From Peptococcaceae bacterium BRH_c8a (GTDB lineage: Bacteria > Bacillota > Desulfotomaculia > Desulfotomaculales > Desulfallaceae), in the NCBI GenBank assembly GCA_000961575.1, contig LADP01000024.1:140886-204885 (forward strand): a stretch of 64,000 nt of DNA. The letters are read 5' to 3'. The number at the start of each line of letters is the position of its first letter. Within the stretch, counting starts at the first letter, position 1. The notes beneath the pieces are model-generated. The model was not told the DNA's origin and ran no database searches. It was given only the letters and a program-made list of their open reading frames with translations. Positions 29,587 to 38,867 of this stretch are shown in pieces. Made by a program: the position numbers and the translations under genes.

Positions 29587-30792
29587 ATTATCAAAACATT
29601 AAATATTAAGACATTACATATTAAGCAGTCCAATAAGCAAAGCAATACACCAGTTAACCTATCAGTAACACTATTGGTGATCATGTTAGCGGTACTGCTT
29701 TTGACCGGTTGCGGCGGAGAGCAGTCAGTCGAAGCCGAACAGCAGGAATCAGCCATACCCGTGCGGGTGGCCGCGGTGGAAAAAGGCGCGCTGGCTGATA
29801 CCGTTATAATTACCGGTAAACTGGAAGCATTAGACATGGCCAACGTGGTACCCGGCGGCCAGGGGGGCAAGGTATATAGCGTCAACGTAAAAGTTGGCGA
29901 TAAAGTAGCCAAGGGTCAGACGCTGGTAACCCTGGAACATACCTCGATGGCGGCGTCGGTGCAGCAGGCCGAACAAGGCGTAGTTCAGGCCCAAGCGGCC
30001 CTGGAAATAGCCGGTATCACCTATGAGCAAGTTGTTGCCAATTACAAACGCGGCAAACAGTTATTTGAATCCGGTGCCATTCCCGTCGCCGGGCCTTCGG
30101 GATTTGAATCTGCTTACGAAATCCCATATAAACAAGCAAAAATAGATTATGAACAGATTAAACCCGCCATGGTAGCCAATGCAAAGGCAGCCCTAGCCAT
30201 GGTTCGGGAACAGTATAACAACGCGTTTATCAAGTCACCAATTAGCGGCGTGGTCACCGCCGTTAACGTTCATCCCGGAGAACTGGCCAGCGCGGGCTCG
30301 CCCACACCGGTGGTGTCGGTAGTTAACTTGGGCAAAGTGGTGGTCAAGGCCACCGTCACCGAGGAGCAGATAAACAAGCTGCAGCAAGGACAGGAAGTGC
30401 CGGTGTTGGTGGGCGCTGTTTCAACTGAACCACTTACCGGGGTTATCACCACCATTGCCCTAGCTGCTGATGCCAACAGCAAAGCTTACCCCATTAAAGT
30501 GCAACTAGACAATCCGGAGCAGCTCTTAAAACCTGGTATGTTCGCTGAAGTGCAAATAAAGAGCAATCAGCAGGAAACACTGCTGATGCCCAGGGAAGCC
30601 GTTGTCAAAACAGGTGATAAGGATACTGTATGGGTGGTTAATGATAACCAGGTAACTACCCGCGAGGTTACCGTCGGCAATAATGATGGAGAAAACATTC
30701 AAATTATTGAGGGACTCCAGGAAAGTGAACAAGTGGTTGTGTCCGGTCAGAACATGTTGCAAGAAAACGACACAGTGGAAATAAAGAGCTAG
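29587..30792 (+). CDS. RND pump adaptor lipoprotein (membrane fusion protein)
   Basis: About 401 residues if read from ATT 29587. The protein has a lipobox (LLLTGCGG), a split lipoyl domain (VPGGQGGKVYSVNVKVGDKV ... NAFIKSPISGVVTAVNVHPG) with an alpha-helical hairpin between its halves, a beta-barrel (VVVKATVTEEQINKL) and a membrane-proximal domain (about 335-400). An ordinary start at GTG 29674 lacks a ribosome site and would remove the positive charges before the lipobox; AAAGGGGGAG at 29570-29580 sits seven bases before ATT 29587, giving a Lys-rich leader. ATT as start is unusual. The gene ends 13 bases before the pump gene, so the two form a unit. Confidence 0.87.
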   Translation: MIKTLNIKTLHIKQSNKQSNTPVNLSVTLLVIMLAVLLLTGCGGEQSVEAEQQESAIPVRVAAVEKGALADTVIITGKLEALDMANVVPGGQGGKVYSVNVKVGDKVAKGQTLVTLEHTSMAASVQQAEQGVVQAQAALEIAGITYEQVVANYKRGKQLFESGAIPVAGPSGFESAYEIPYKQAKIDYEQIKPAMVANAKAALAMVREQYNNAFIKSPISGVVTAVNVHPGELASAGSPTPVVSVVNLGKVVVKATVTEEQINKLQQGQEVPVLVGAVSTEPLTGVITTIALAADANSKAYPIKVQLDNPEQLLKPGMFAEVQIKSNQQETLLMPREAVVKTGDKDTVWVVNDNQVTTREVTVGNNDGENIQIIEGLQESEQVVVSGQNMLQENDTVEIKS

Positions 30793-30805
30793 GTGAAGCG
30801 AATAT

Positions 30806-33800
30806 ATGAAAATTACTGATGTTTCGATTAAGCGGCCGATGTTGGTTACCGTAATTGTTATCATTGTACTCTTGCTGGGCGTGGTATCCTTTTCCCGGCT
30901 GAGCATTGACTTGTTCCCCGAAATGGAATTACCGATAGCGGTAGTAATGACCAGTTATCCCGGGGTAGGCCCGGAAGAAATGGAACAGCAGATTACCAAA
31001 CCCATGGAATCTGTGCTTAGCTCGGTAAACAATTTGGATACCATTTCTTCAACAAGCAGTACGGGTAGTTCCACCGTCATGCTTATGTTGAACTGGGGAG
31101 CGGATATGGACTTCGCTTCACTGGATATCCGGGAGAAAATTGATATCATTCGCGATGCTCTCCCGGATGGAGCGGGTGCACCGACCATTTTTAAAGCCGA
31201 CCTGGATATGATGCCCATAGTGCAGGTAGCCGCACATAGTACAGACCCCATGCGGCTTAAGCAGGTCATGGATGACGTAATCCAGCCCCGACTGGAACGA
31301 GTAAACGGTGTGGCCAGCGTCTGGTATGTTGGAGGTTGGGAAAGAGAAATCCAGGTGCAGGTAAGTCCCGCCAAACTTAACGGTTATGGCCTTAGTTTAA
31401 ATGGTCTTACCGCTGCCCTGGGCGGCGAAAATATGAATTTTTCCGCCGGCACTGTACGAGAAGGCCGGGAGGATTTCCTCTTGCGGGTTACCGGTGAATT
31501 TAAAAACCTCGCTCAGGTACGCCGGGTAGTAGTGGGTAATTTCGGGGGTTCCCCGGTATACCTGGGGGACGTTGCCGAAGTAGTGGACGGGCAGAAAAAA
31601 TCTACTCAGATTAGTCGGGTTAACGGACAACCGGGCTTGTCGCTGATGATAAATAAGCAAAGTGGTGCCAATACGGTATCTGTGGCCCAAGGGGTTAGAG
31701 CCGAAATGGAGAAGCTGGAGCTGGAACTGCCTTCTACCAAATTTGAAATTATCATGGATCAGTCGGAATACATTCAGCAATCAATTAGCAATCTGATAAA
31801 GTTAGCCATCGAAGGTGGCATACTGGCTATATTTATTATCCTGATTTTCCTGCGCAATTTCCGCAGTACCATGATTATTTCGACATCTATACCCATCGCC
31901 ATCATTGGCGCTTTTGTCCTGTTATATTTTAATGACATGACCCTTAATATGATTACCCTGGGCGGTTTGGCCCTGGGGATTGGCTTAATTGTTGACGACT
32001 CTATTGTAGTATTGGAAAACATCTACCGGCATCGCGCAGAAGGGATGGACCGGATTACTGCCGCCCGGGAGGCCACGAGCGAGGTGGGCTCGGCAGTTAT
32101 TGCCTCGTCCTTAACTCTGGTAGCGGTATTCCTACCCATTATTTTCGTGGAAGGCTTGGCCGCCCAGCTTTTTACACCGATGGCGCTAAGCATTACTTTC
32201 TGCATATTAGCTTCGCTGGCGGTGGCAATTACCTTGGTGCCCCTGCTGGCTTCCCGCTGGTTAAGAGTACCTAAACAAGACGAGGAACATCCGGTTAACC
32301 ACGCAAACCCCCGGGGTTGGCAGCGCTTATACAGCGCCTCCGAACGGTGGTTTAACAAGCTGGATGTGCGTTACCGCGCGCTCTTGCAAACGGCCTTAAA
32401 ACGGCGTAAGTTGACGATGCTAGTGGTGACGGTGATATTTGTCCTATCCTTGTTTGCCATACCGTTATTGGGGATGGAGTTTATGCCCGGCACGGACCAG
32501 GGCTATGTGAATATTGCTGTGGAAATGCCCAAGGGAACTGCGCTTGACGAAACCGACCTGGTGGTCACTGACATTGAAGGCATCCTGGAAAATATGCCGG
32601 GTATCCAAAGTATTTCCACCGATGTTGGCAGCGGAGGCTCAATGTTTGGTGGAGGGGATGCGAACCAGGCCCAAATTATCTTGAAGCTGGTGGAGCAATC
32701 CCAAAGGGATATGTCGTCTGAAGAACTGGCCAGTCAGTTAAGCACCAAACTGCCAAACATTCCGGGCGTCGACATTAATGTTACGGCGATGGAACAAGGC
32801 ATGGGTGGCGGCGGCGCGCCGGTACAAATCCAAATTAGTGGCGATGATCTAGATGTACTGGCTCAACTGGGTGATGAGGTGGCCGCCATGGTACGGCAGG
32901 TACCCGGCACCCGCGAAGTAGCCAGCAGCCTGGAAGAGGGACGCCCCGAACTGCACGTGGTGGTAAACAGGGATCGAGCCGCCATGTACGGATTGAGCCT
33001 GGCAGAGGTAGCTTCCACAGTGCGTACGGCCGTTGATGGCACCGTGGCCACCCGCTACCGGGTAGACGGTGAAGAAGTGGATATGCGGGTGCAATTACAT
33101 GGTAACGCCGATGAGTTTACCTCGACCGACCTATCCGGTTTGCATATTGCTTCGGTAACGGGGGCCCAAATTCCGCTAAACCAGGTGGCGGAACTCAAGC
33201 AGGATCAAGGCCCCAGTTCCATTAGCCGTAATAACCAGGCCCGTATTGTCACCATTACGTCGCAGTTGGCCGAACGCGACCTGGGTAGTGTAGTGCGGGA
33301 TATCGAGCAGGGAGTAGCTGATTTAGACCTGCCTTCCGGATACCTGGTGGAATTTGGCGGCGAGCAGGAACAGATGGCCGAATCCTTTGGCTCCCTGGCC
33401 TTGGCCCTTATTCTGGCCATCATTCTAGTGTATTTGGTCATGGTGGCGCAGTTTGAATCCTTGCTATACCCCTTCGTAATTATGTTCTCGGTACCGGTAA
33501 CTTTAACCGGGGTGGTGTTTGCTTTGTTGCTCACCGGCCGTTCCATTAGTGTAGTGGCTTTTATCGGCATGATTATGTTGGTTGGTATTGTAGTTAAAAA
33601 TGGTATTGTGCTGGTGGATTATATTAATATTCTGCGGCGGCGCGGCCTGGAGCGGAATGAGGCCATCTTAAAAGCCGGCCCCAGACGTCTGCGACCGATT
33701 TTAATGACGGCTCTAACCACTGTCATGGCCATGTTTCCAATGGCCCTGGGTATCGGTGAAGGGGGCGAAGCGCAGGCACCGCTGGCCACAGTGGTGGTGG

Positions 33801-33913
33801 GCGGATTGCTGTTTTCCACACTAATCACCCTTGTCCTGGTTCCGGTGGGATATACCCTAATGGATGATTTCGGCAATAAACTCAGCGCAAAAATATTTAG
33901 AAGAAACAAGTAG
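30806..33913 (+). CDS. RND-family efflux transporter (AcrB/SwrC-like)
   Basis: 1035 residues of the hydrophobe/amphiphile efflux RND family. Twelve membrane helices with two large extracytoplasmic loops (about 35-330 and 560-860). The proton relay aspartates of helix 4 are visible in LALGIGLIVDDSIVVLENIY. The N-terminal MKITDVSIKRPMLVTVIVII start and the C-terminal DYINILRRRGLERNEAILKA and GEAQAPLATVVVGGL motifs are family landmarks. In Gram-positives the best studied relative is SwrC of Bacillus (surfactin export). Partner adaptor is the gene before it. The pump is full length and looks intact; substrate cannot be read from sequence. Confidence 0.94.
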   Translation: MKITDVSIKRPMLVTVIVIIVLLLGVVSFSRLSIDLFPEMELPIAVVMTSYPGVGPEEMEQQITKPMESVLSSVNNLDTISSTSSTGSSTVMLMLNWGADMDFASLDIREKIDIIRDALPDGAGAPTIFKADLDMMPIVQVAAHSTDPMRLKQVMDDVIQPRLERVNGVASVWYVGGWEREIQVQVSPAKLNGYGLSLNGLTAALGGENMNFSAGTVREGREDFLLRVTGEFKNLAQVRRVVVGNFGGSPVYLGDVAEVVDGQKKSTQISRVNGQPGLSLMINKQSGANTVSVAQGVRAEMEKLELELPSTKFEIIMDQSEYIQQSISNLIKLAIEGGILAIFIILIFLRNFRSTMIISTSIPIAIIGAFVLLYFNDMTLNMITLGGLALGIGLIVDDSIVVLENIYRHRAEGMDRITAAREATSEVGSAVIASSLTLVAVFLPIIFVEGLAAQLFTPMALSITFCILASLAVAITLVPLLASRWLRVPKQDEEHPVNHANPRGWQRLYSASERWFNKLDVRYRALLQTALKRRKLTMLVVTVIFVLSLFAIPLLGMEFMPGTDQGYVNIAVEMPKGTALDETDLVVTDIEGILENMPGIQSISTDVGSGGSMFGGGDANQAQIILKLVEQSQRDMSSEELASQLSTKLPNIPGVDINVTAMEQGMGGGGAPVQIQISGDDLDVLAQLGDEVAAMVRQVPGTREVASSLEEGRPELHVVVNRDRAAMYGLSLAEVASTVRTAVDGTVATRYRVDGEEVDMRVQLHGNADEFTSTDLSGLHIASVTGAQIPLNQVAELKQDQGPSSISRNNQARIVTITSQLAERDLGSVVRDIEQGVADLDLPSGYLVEFGGEQEQMAESFGSLALALILAIILVYLVMVAQFESLLYPFVIMFSVPVTLTGVVFALLLTGRSISVVAFIGMIMLVGIVVKNGIVLVDYINILRRRGLERNEAILKAGPRRLRPILMTALTTVMAMFPMALGIGEGGEAQAPLATVVVGGLLFSTLITLVLVPVGYTLMDDFGNKLSAKIFRRNK

Positions 33914-33943
33914 GACAAACGGGAAACACGAAAAAAGCAGCTA

Positions 33944-34003
33944 AGAAAAAGGGGACAGGCTACTTTTTTCGCAGTTTAAAAAAGTTGCCTGTCCCCTTTT
34001 TCT
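33944..34003. repeat. Intergenic palindrome, family B copy 4
   Basis: AGAAAAAGGGGACAGGC (33944-33960) pairs with GCCTGTCCCCTTTTTCT (33987-34003); the inner part TACTTTTTTCGCAG/AAAAAAGTT is paired with one slip. Lies between the RND gene and the next operon. Confidence 0.9.
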
Positions 34004-34021
34004 ACTTCGGGGGGTACGCCT

Positions 34022-34678
34022 GTGAAAAAGAAAAAACCCATTATTATAGTCCTGGCTTTAATGCTCCTTTCCCTGACCGGCATCACCGGTTACTACTGGT
34101 ATAACAACAACCATTTCGTTAAAACCGAAGACGCCAGGGTAGACGGCGAAATATACAAAGTAAGCCCGCAAATAGCCGGGGAAATCATCGCCATGAATAT
34201 TGAAGAGGGAGATATCGTCCAGGCCGGCCAGACTATCGCCAGAATAGACGATGCCGCGCTTCCAGAGGGTGACAGATTGGATCGCACCCTGGTTAAAACC
34301 CCCATCAGCGGACTGGTCATAAACAAACTGGCTCGCACCGGTGAAATCGGTGCCCCGGGGCAGCCCGTAGCCATGGTGGTACAGCCGGATAATCTCTACA
34401 TTACCGCAAATATTGAAGAAAGCTACCTGCTGCGGGTAAATGTGGGCCAGGTAGTAGACATCACCTTGGATAGTGACCCCGGTAAAAAACTAACCGGCCG
34501 GGTGGATTACATCGGCAAAGCCAGCCTGTCCACCTTCTCCCTGCTATCCCAGGCCAACGCCGGCAGCAACTTCACCAAGGTGGTGCAGCGCATCCCCGTC
34601 CGCATTACCCTGGCTAACGCCGACAGCAACCGTTTGCTCTTTGGCACCAACGCCGTGGTGAGAATCCATGTCAGCTAG
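34022..34678 (+). CDS. Short EmrA/HlyD-type adaptor without helical hairpin
   Basis: 218 residues. N-terminal membrane anchor (IIIVLALMLLSLTGITGYYW), then the EmrA-like start FVKTEDARVDGEIYKVSPQI, two lipoyl halves and a beta-barrel domain (DNLYITANIEESYLLRVNVG). In EmrA the lipoyl halves are separated by a long alpha-helical hairpin of about 100-130 residues; here they are linked by just about 12 residues (ALPEGDRLDRTL), so the protein is a hairpin-less, minimal adaptor. GTG start after GGGGGGT. It overlaps the transporter gene by 11 bases. It may not reach across the wall as other adaptors do. Confidence 0.87.
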   Translation: MKKKKPIIIVLALMLLSLTGITGYYWYNNNHFVKTEDARVDGEIYKVSPQIAGEIIAMNIEEGDIVQAGQTIARIDDAALPEGDRLDRTLVKTPISGLVINKLARTGEIGAPGQPVAMVVQPDNLYITANIEESYLLRVNVGQVVDITLDSDPGKKLTGRVDYIGKASLSTFSLLSQANAGSNFTKVVQRIPVRITLANADSNRLLFGTNAVVRIHVS

Positions 34679-36236
34679 CAGTGCTATCCCCTGGGCTTCC
34701 TTATTCATCCTCATCGCCGGCGGCTTCATGGCCATCCTGGACAGCAGCATTGTGAACGTAGCCCTGCCCAAGCTGATGGCCATTTTCGGCGTAGGCCCAG
34801 AAAGCATCCAATGGGTGATGACATCCTACCTACTGGTGTCCGGCGTGGTGATCCCGGTGACCGGTTTTTTGGGTGACCGGTTTGGTTACAAACGGCTGTA
34901 CATCTACAGCCTGGTGGCCTTCACCATCGGCTCGGCCCTGTGCGCCGTGGCCTGGAGCAACTCCTCACTGGTAGCCTTTCGAGTCATCCAGGCCATCGGC
35001 GGCGGCATGATGATCCCCGTCAGCATGGCCATGATCTTTCGGATCGTACCCCGGGAGAAACTGGGTATGGCTATGGGGGTATGGGGAATTACCGCCATGC
35101 TGGCCCCGGCCATCGGCCCCACCACCGGGGGGTACCTGGTGGATAATTTCTCGTGGCACACCATCTTCACTATCAACATACCCATCGGCATTATGGCCAG
35201 TGTCCTGGCCGGGCTAATTCTAAAAGAAAGCGACATCCGGCACGACCTGAAGTTCGACTTGCCCGGGTTTTTGCTCAGCGGCGTGGGCTGCTTCTTCCTG
35301 CTGCTGGCCCTCAGTGAAGGCCAGGACAGGGGTTGGACTTCCCAGTACATCGTCACCCTGCTTACAACAGCAGGCTTTTTGCTGCTCCTGTTTGTACTGT
35401 GGGAGCTGCAAACGCCCCAGCCCATGCTGGATATCCGACTGCTGTTAAATCCCGTGTTCAGTGCCAGCCTGGCCATAACAGCCATTCTAACCATTGGCAT
35501 GTTTGCCGCCATATTTTTGATTCCCATTTACGCTCAAAACCTGATGGGGCTTACACCCTTGCAGACCGGCCTGCTGCTAATGCCTATGGCGCTGATGAGC
35601 GGTCTAATGATGCCCATTAGCGGCAAACTATATGATAAAATCGGTGCCTTACCCTTGGGCGTAGTGGGAGTGACCATCTTAATTGTTACCACTTACATGT
35701 TACGCGTAATCAGCCTGGACACCGATTACCACTGGCTGCAAACCGTTCTGGTGATTCGGGCTGCCGGTATGGGCTTAATGATGATGCCCATATCTACCGC
35801 GGGTCTTAACACCATCCCGCAGTTCTTAACCGGCCGGGCCACCGCTATGAATAACTTAGTGCGCCAAATATCCGCCTCACTGGGCATTGCTTTCTTAACC
35901 TGGGTAATGGTGCGGCAGCAGGCCCAGCACGCCGCTATAATGGCCGACGGAGTAAGCTGGTCCAATCCGGTGGCCCCCGCCGCCGTAGACCAATTGGCCA
36001 ACCAACTGGCCGCCGCCGGTATCCCGGCAGGGTTCGACGGTGCTTCCGGGCTAATCTACGCCTCGGTGCAACAGCAATCTATGGCTACTGCGATGGGGGA
36101 CACCTTTCTGGTGGGCACCGCCATCATCCTATTCGCCGTTCCGCTGATCTTCCTACTCAGTAAACAGCGGGTTGAAGCCCAACGCCAAATGGAACTAAAA
36201 CGCTATTCCAACCAGTTTGGTAACATGAAAGCATAG
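34668..36236 (+). CDS. DHA2-family MFS drug transporter (EmrB-like)
   Basis: 522 residues, about 14 membrane helices. MFS motif A is visible as GFLGDRFGYKRLYIYSL, helix 1 has the DHA2 motif LDSSIVNVALP, and motif C is visible as GVWGITAMLAPAIGPTTGGY. Such proton-driven antiporters export hydrophobic drugs and are coupled to an EmrA-type adaptor, the gene just before, with which it overlaps. No dedicated regulator is next to it; the MarR protein at 28998 is the closest. Confidence 0.93.
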   Translation: MSASSAIPWASLFILIAGGFMAILDSSIVNVALPKLMAIFGVGPESIQWVMTSYLLVSGVVIPVTGFLGDRFGYKRLYIYSLVAFTIGSALCAVAWSNSSLVAFRVIQAIGGGMMIPVSMAMIFRIVPREKLGMAMGVWGITAMLAPAIGPTTGGYLVDNFSWHTIFTINIPIGIMASVLAGLILKESDIRHDLKFDLPGFLLSGVGCFFLLLALSEGQDRGWTSQYIVTLLTTAGFLLLLFVLWELQTPQPMLDIRLLLNPVFSASLAITAILTIGMFAAIFLIPIYAQNLMGLTPLQTGLLLMPMALMSGLMMPISGKLYDKIGALPLGVVGVTILIVTTYMLRVISLDTDYHWLQTVLVIRAAGMGLMMMPISTAGLNTIPQFLTGRATAMNNLVRQISASLGIAFLTWVMVRQQAQHAAIMADGVSWSNPVAPAAVDQLANQLAAAGIPAGFDGASGLIYASVQQQSMATAMGDTFLVGTAIILFAVPLIFLLSKQRVEAQRQMELKRYSNQFGNMKA

Positions 36237-36237
36237 G

Positions 36238-36286
36238 AAAAGGGACAGGCATCTTTTTTAAAAAATGAAGATGCCTGTCCCTTTTT
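36238..36286. repeat. Intergenic palindrome, family B copy 5
   Basis: AAAAGGGACAGGCATCTT (36238-36255) pairs with AAGATGCCTGTCCCTTTT (about 36268-36285). Starts directly after the stop codon of the MFS gene and ends in T5; probable terminator. Confidence 0.92.
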
Positions 36287-36410
36287 ACGACTTCCCCCTC
36301 AATTTTTCCAACCAAAATGGGCAGGAACATGTAATATAATGTAGAACTTATAGAATGGTTATACAAAAAAGTAGAATTAATACTAGTTTTACCAGGGGAG
36401 CCTTAAATAC

Positions 36411-38822
36411 ATGGTGGCCAAAAAGAAAAAGCCCGACTTACATAAGGACCATCAACAAAACCAAACCAAACCAAAAGACCAATTCGAAGCCCTGCACCAA
36501 GTAGCCTTCTGGGGCCTCGCGGCGCTACTTTTTTTCCCGCCCTACTTCCGCGGCCTGTTTTTTGCCCCGGAGCAAGAAAAAGCGCTTATATTCACCACCC
36601 TGGTATTCTGGCTGGCCTTCCTGTGGCGCTGGCTGCAGAACGACCACAAATTCCTGCGTGGCCCGCTGGATTGGTTCGCCCTAGCTTTGCCGGTGGTATA
36701 CATAATCTCATCTTTCACTGCAGTCAACAAGGGTCTGGCCATAGACGAGGTGGTCAAGAACATACTGTACTTTCTTACTTACTGGTCCGCATCAAGGCTT
36801 ATCCGTAACCAGGAAGACATACATAAACTGCTACACGTTATCTACATTAGCGCCATCGGCGTAGCCCTGGCCGGGATGGCCACAGCTATGGAAATTATAC
36901 ATATTAAAGATGGGTTTAATGTTTCGCATGTAGGTGGTTTTATTTCCTCAACTTTCCAGTATCATAATGCGTTGGCCGCATATCTTGGTGCTGTAGTTTT
37001 AATAGGGTTTTATTTATGGAATTATTCTATGCAAAGACAGCATAATGAACTGGCCGGTTTGACGAACCTTACGGGGCAAAAAGCTTATACAACTATGTCC
37101 CGAATAAACCCCTTAGGCTACCTTTATGCTTGCGGTAACTTTTTATTGCTGGCGGTACTACTTGGATCTAAGTCCAGGGGTGGTTTGCTTGTATTTGGGC
37201 TGGTTTTTGTCATTTACCTTTTGGGAACCGAGAATAAAAGAAAGATTGTTACTTTACTGTTAATAGGGTTTTTAGGTGTTATATCTAATATTGTTATTAA
37301 TAAGTTCATTACACTTGCTCAGGATAAACAATATGATATCGCTTGGCTTTGGGTTCTAGGTGGGCTATTAATTGCCATTAGCGGCCAAATATTTATCACT
37401 ATGCTGGAGAGACATGTCATAAGCCGGTGGTCAGGGAACCCTAGAAAATATATAATATCTTTTACTGCCATAATAATTGTCACGTTACTAGTGGCCGGGG
37501 TATGGTTAACCGGCAAACCACAAGTTTTAGAAAAAGCAACAAGCTTTGAATACCTCTGGACAGCGTATCAACGTTTGTATTATATGGAAAGCTCTATCGA
37601 TATGATCCAGGAACGCCCCCTAATCGGCTGGGGAGGGGGTGGTTGGAAAGAGGCTTATGAGTCATACCTTAGTTATCGCTATACTACGCGTGAAGCTCAT
37701 AGTTACCCTTTCCAGGTAGGTGTTGAAACGGGCATTGTCGGAATGATTACGGTAATCGGTATTTGGTTGTCATTTTTATTATTGGTTATTAGACAATATC
37801 GTGAAAGTAAAGATAACCCATTGCGACGCCAGTTGGTATGGCTATTTGGAGTTACATTTTTAATGATTGGCGGACACGCATTAATTGACTTTGACCTATC
37901 CCTGTCGGCATTGGCTCTTGTGTTATGGAGTATATTCGGCATCGCTGCCGCACTCGCATATCCAGCTGGGATTGTTGAGAGAAAAAAACAGATGAACTTG
38001 AATTATGCTCCACTTGGTGTATCTACAATTGTAATGCTCTTAATTATGATTTGTTCCGCCTTTCTCGCACAAGCTGCCAGCTTTGCCAACCAGGCATCAA
38101 CCTATTTCAGGACTAATAAACCCGTCGCGGGTGTTGAGTACTTGGAAAAGGCTAAAGCATATAACCCATTTAACAGCAATCATAGAATCTCCCTATCTCA
38201 GGCATACATGGGGCAGGGGGAAAAAACTAAGGCGCTTGAAGAAGCCAAATCTGCAGCAAATCTTAGTAGATATAATTTTGGGCCAAGGATTAATTACGTT
38301 CAAATTGCCTTTGCGGCAGGTAATAATGAGCTTGCAACCAGTGAACTGGAAAAAACCTTGGAATTAGCTCCAAATAACATAGAGACATATGAACAATACG
38401 CTATTAATTACTTAAACTTCGGTATTAACGAATTAACTGCAGGGAATAAGGATATTGCAAGAGCTTATTTAAACAAAGCAGTTGCTGTTACGGGATTAAT
38501 AACCAGGCAGGCAAATTCATTAAATGACATAGACAAAAAAATGTGGAGCGGCCCTTTATTAGAGGTAAATGATAAAATACGACTGATAACTGGTCAGGCC
38601 AATTATTGCCTGGGTAATTTTAATGAATCCCAAGAACGTTTGCAGCAAGCACACCAGACTAATAACAATTATGTGAAGACTCAGGCCTTGTTATGGCTAG
38701 CTTTAATAGAAGAGAAAAACGGGAATTTGACGGAACATAAAAATTTAATTGATCAAGCAAACAGCTTAAATCCCGAACTAACTAACAATTTTTCAGCATT
38801 AAAAAACATACCGGTTTTGTAA
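36411..38822 (+). CDS. O-antigen-ligase-like glycan transferase with TPR domain
   Basis: 803 residues. About twelve membrane helices (to about 540) with the Wzy_C/WaaL-type signature: ERPLIGWGGGGWKEAYESYL followed by REAHSYPFQVGVETGIVG, whose His (residue 430) matches the catalytic His of O-antigen ligases. The C-terminal 250 residues form TPR-like helices (ALEEAKSAANLSRYNFGPRI, NELATSELEKTLELAPNNIE). Ligases of this build move a lipid-linked glycan to lipid A, or in Gram-positives to a surface protein (WsaB of Geobacillus). First gene of the glycan cluster; ATG after CAGGGGAG. The ligase role is more likely than polymerase, because an ABC export route is present. Confidence 0.8.
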   Translation: MVAKKKKPDLHKDHQQNQTKPKDQFEALHQVAFWGLAALLFFPPYFRGLFFAPEQEKALIFTTLVFWLAFLWRWLQNDHKFLRGPLDWFALALPVVYIISSFTAVNKGLAIDEVVKNILYFLTYWSASRLIRNQEDIHKLLHVIYISAIGVALAGMATAMEIIHIKDGFNVSHVGGFISSTFQYHNALAAYLGAVVLIGFYLWNYSMQRQHNELAGLTNLTGQKAYTTMSRINPLGYLYACGNFLLLAVLLGSKSRGGLLVFGLVFVIYLLGTENKRKIVTLLLIGFLGVISNIVINKFITLAQDKQYDIAWLWVLGGLLIAISGQIFITMLERHVISRWSGNPRKYIISFTAIIIVTLLVAGVWLTGKPQVLEKATSFEYLWTAYQRLYYMESSIDMIQERPLIGWGGGGWKEAYESYLSYRYTTREAHSYPFQVGVETGIVGMITVIGIWLSFLLLVIRQYRESKDNPLRRQLVWLFGVTFLMIGGHALIDFDLSLSALALVLWSIFGIAAALAYPAGIVERKKQMNLNYAPLGVSTIVMLLIMICSAFLAQAASFANQASTYFRTNKPVAGVEYLEKAKAYNPFNSNHRISLSQAYMGQGEKTKALEEAKSAANLSRYNFGPRINYVQIAFAAGNNELATSELEKTLELAPNNIETYEQYAINYLNFGINELTAGNKDIARAYLNKAVAVTGLITRQANSLNDIDKKMWSGPLLEVNDKIRLITGQANYCLGNFNESQERLQQAHQTNNNYVKTQALLWLALIEEKNGNLTEHKNLIDQANSLNPELTNNFSALKNIPVL

Positions 38823-38867
38823 CAAGTTGAATAGCTTTTGGTACCCTAAAGAAGGGCTAGTGGTAAT

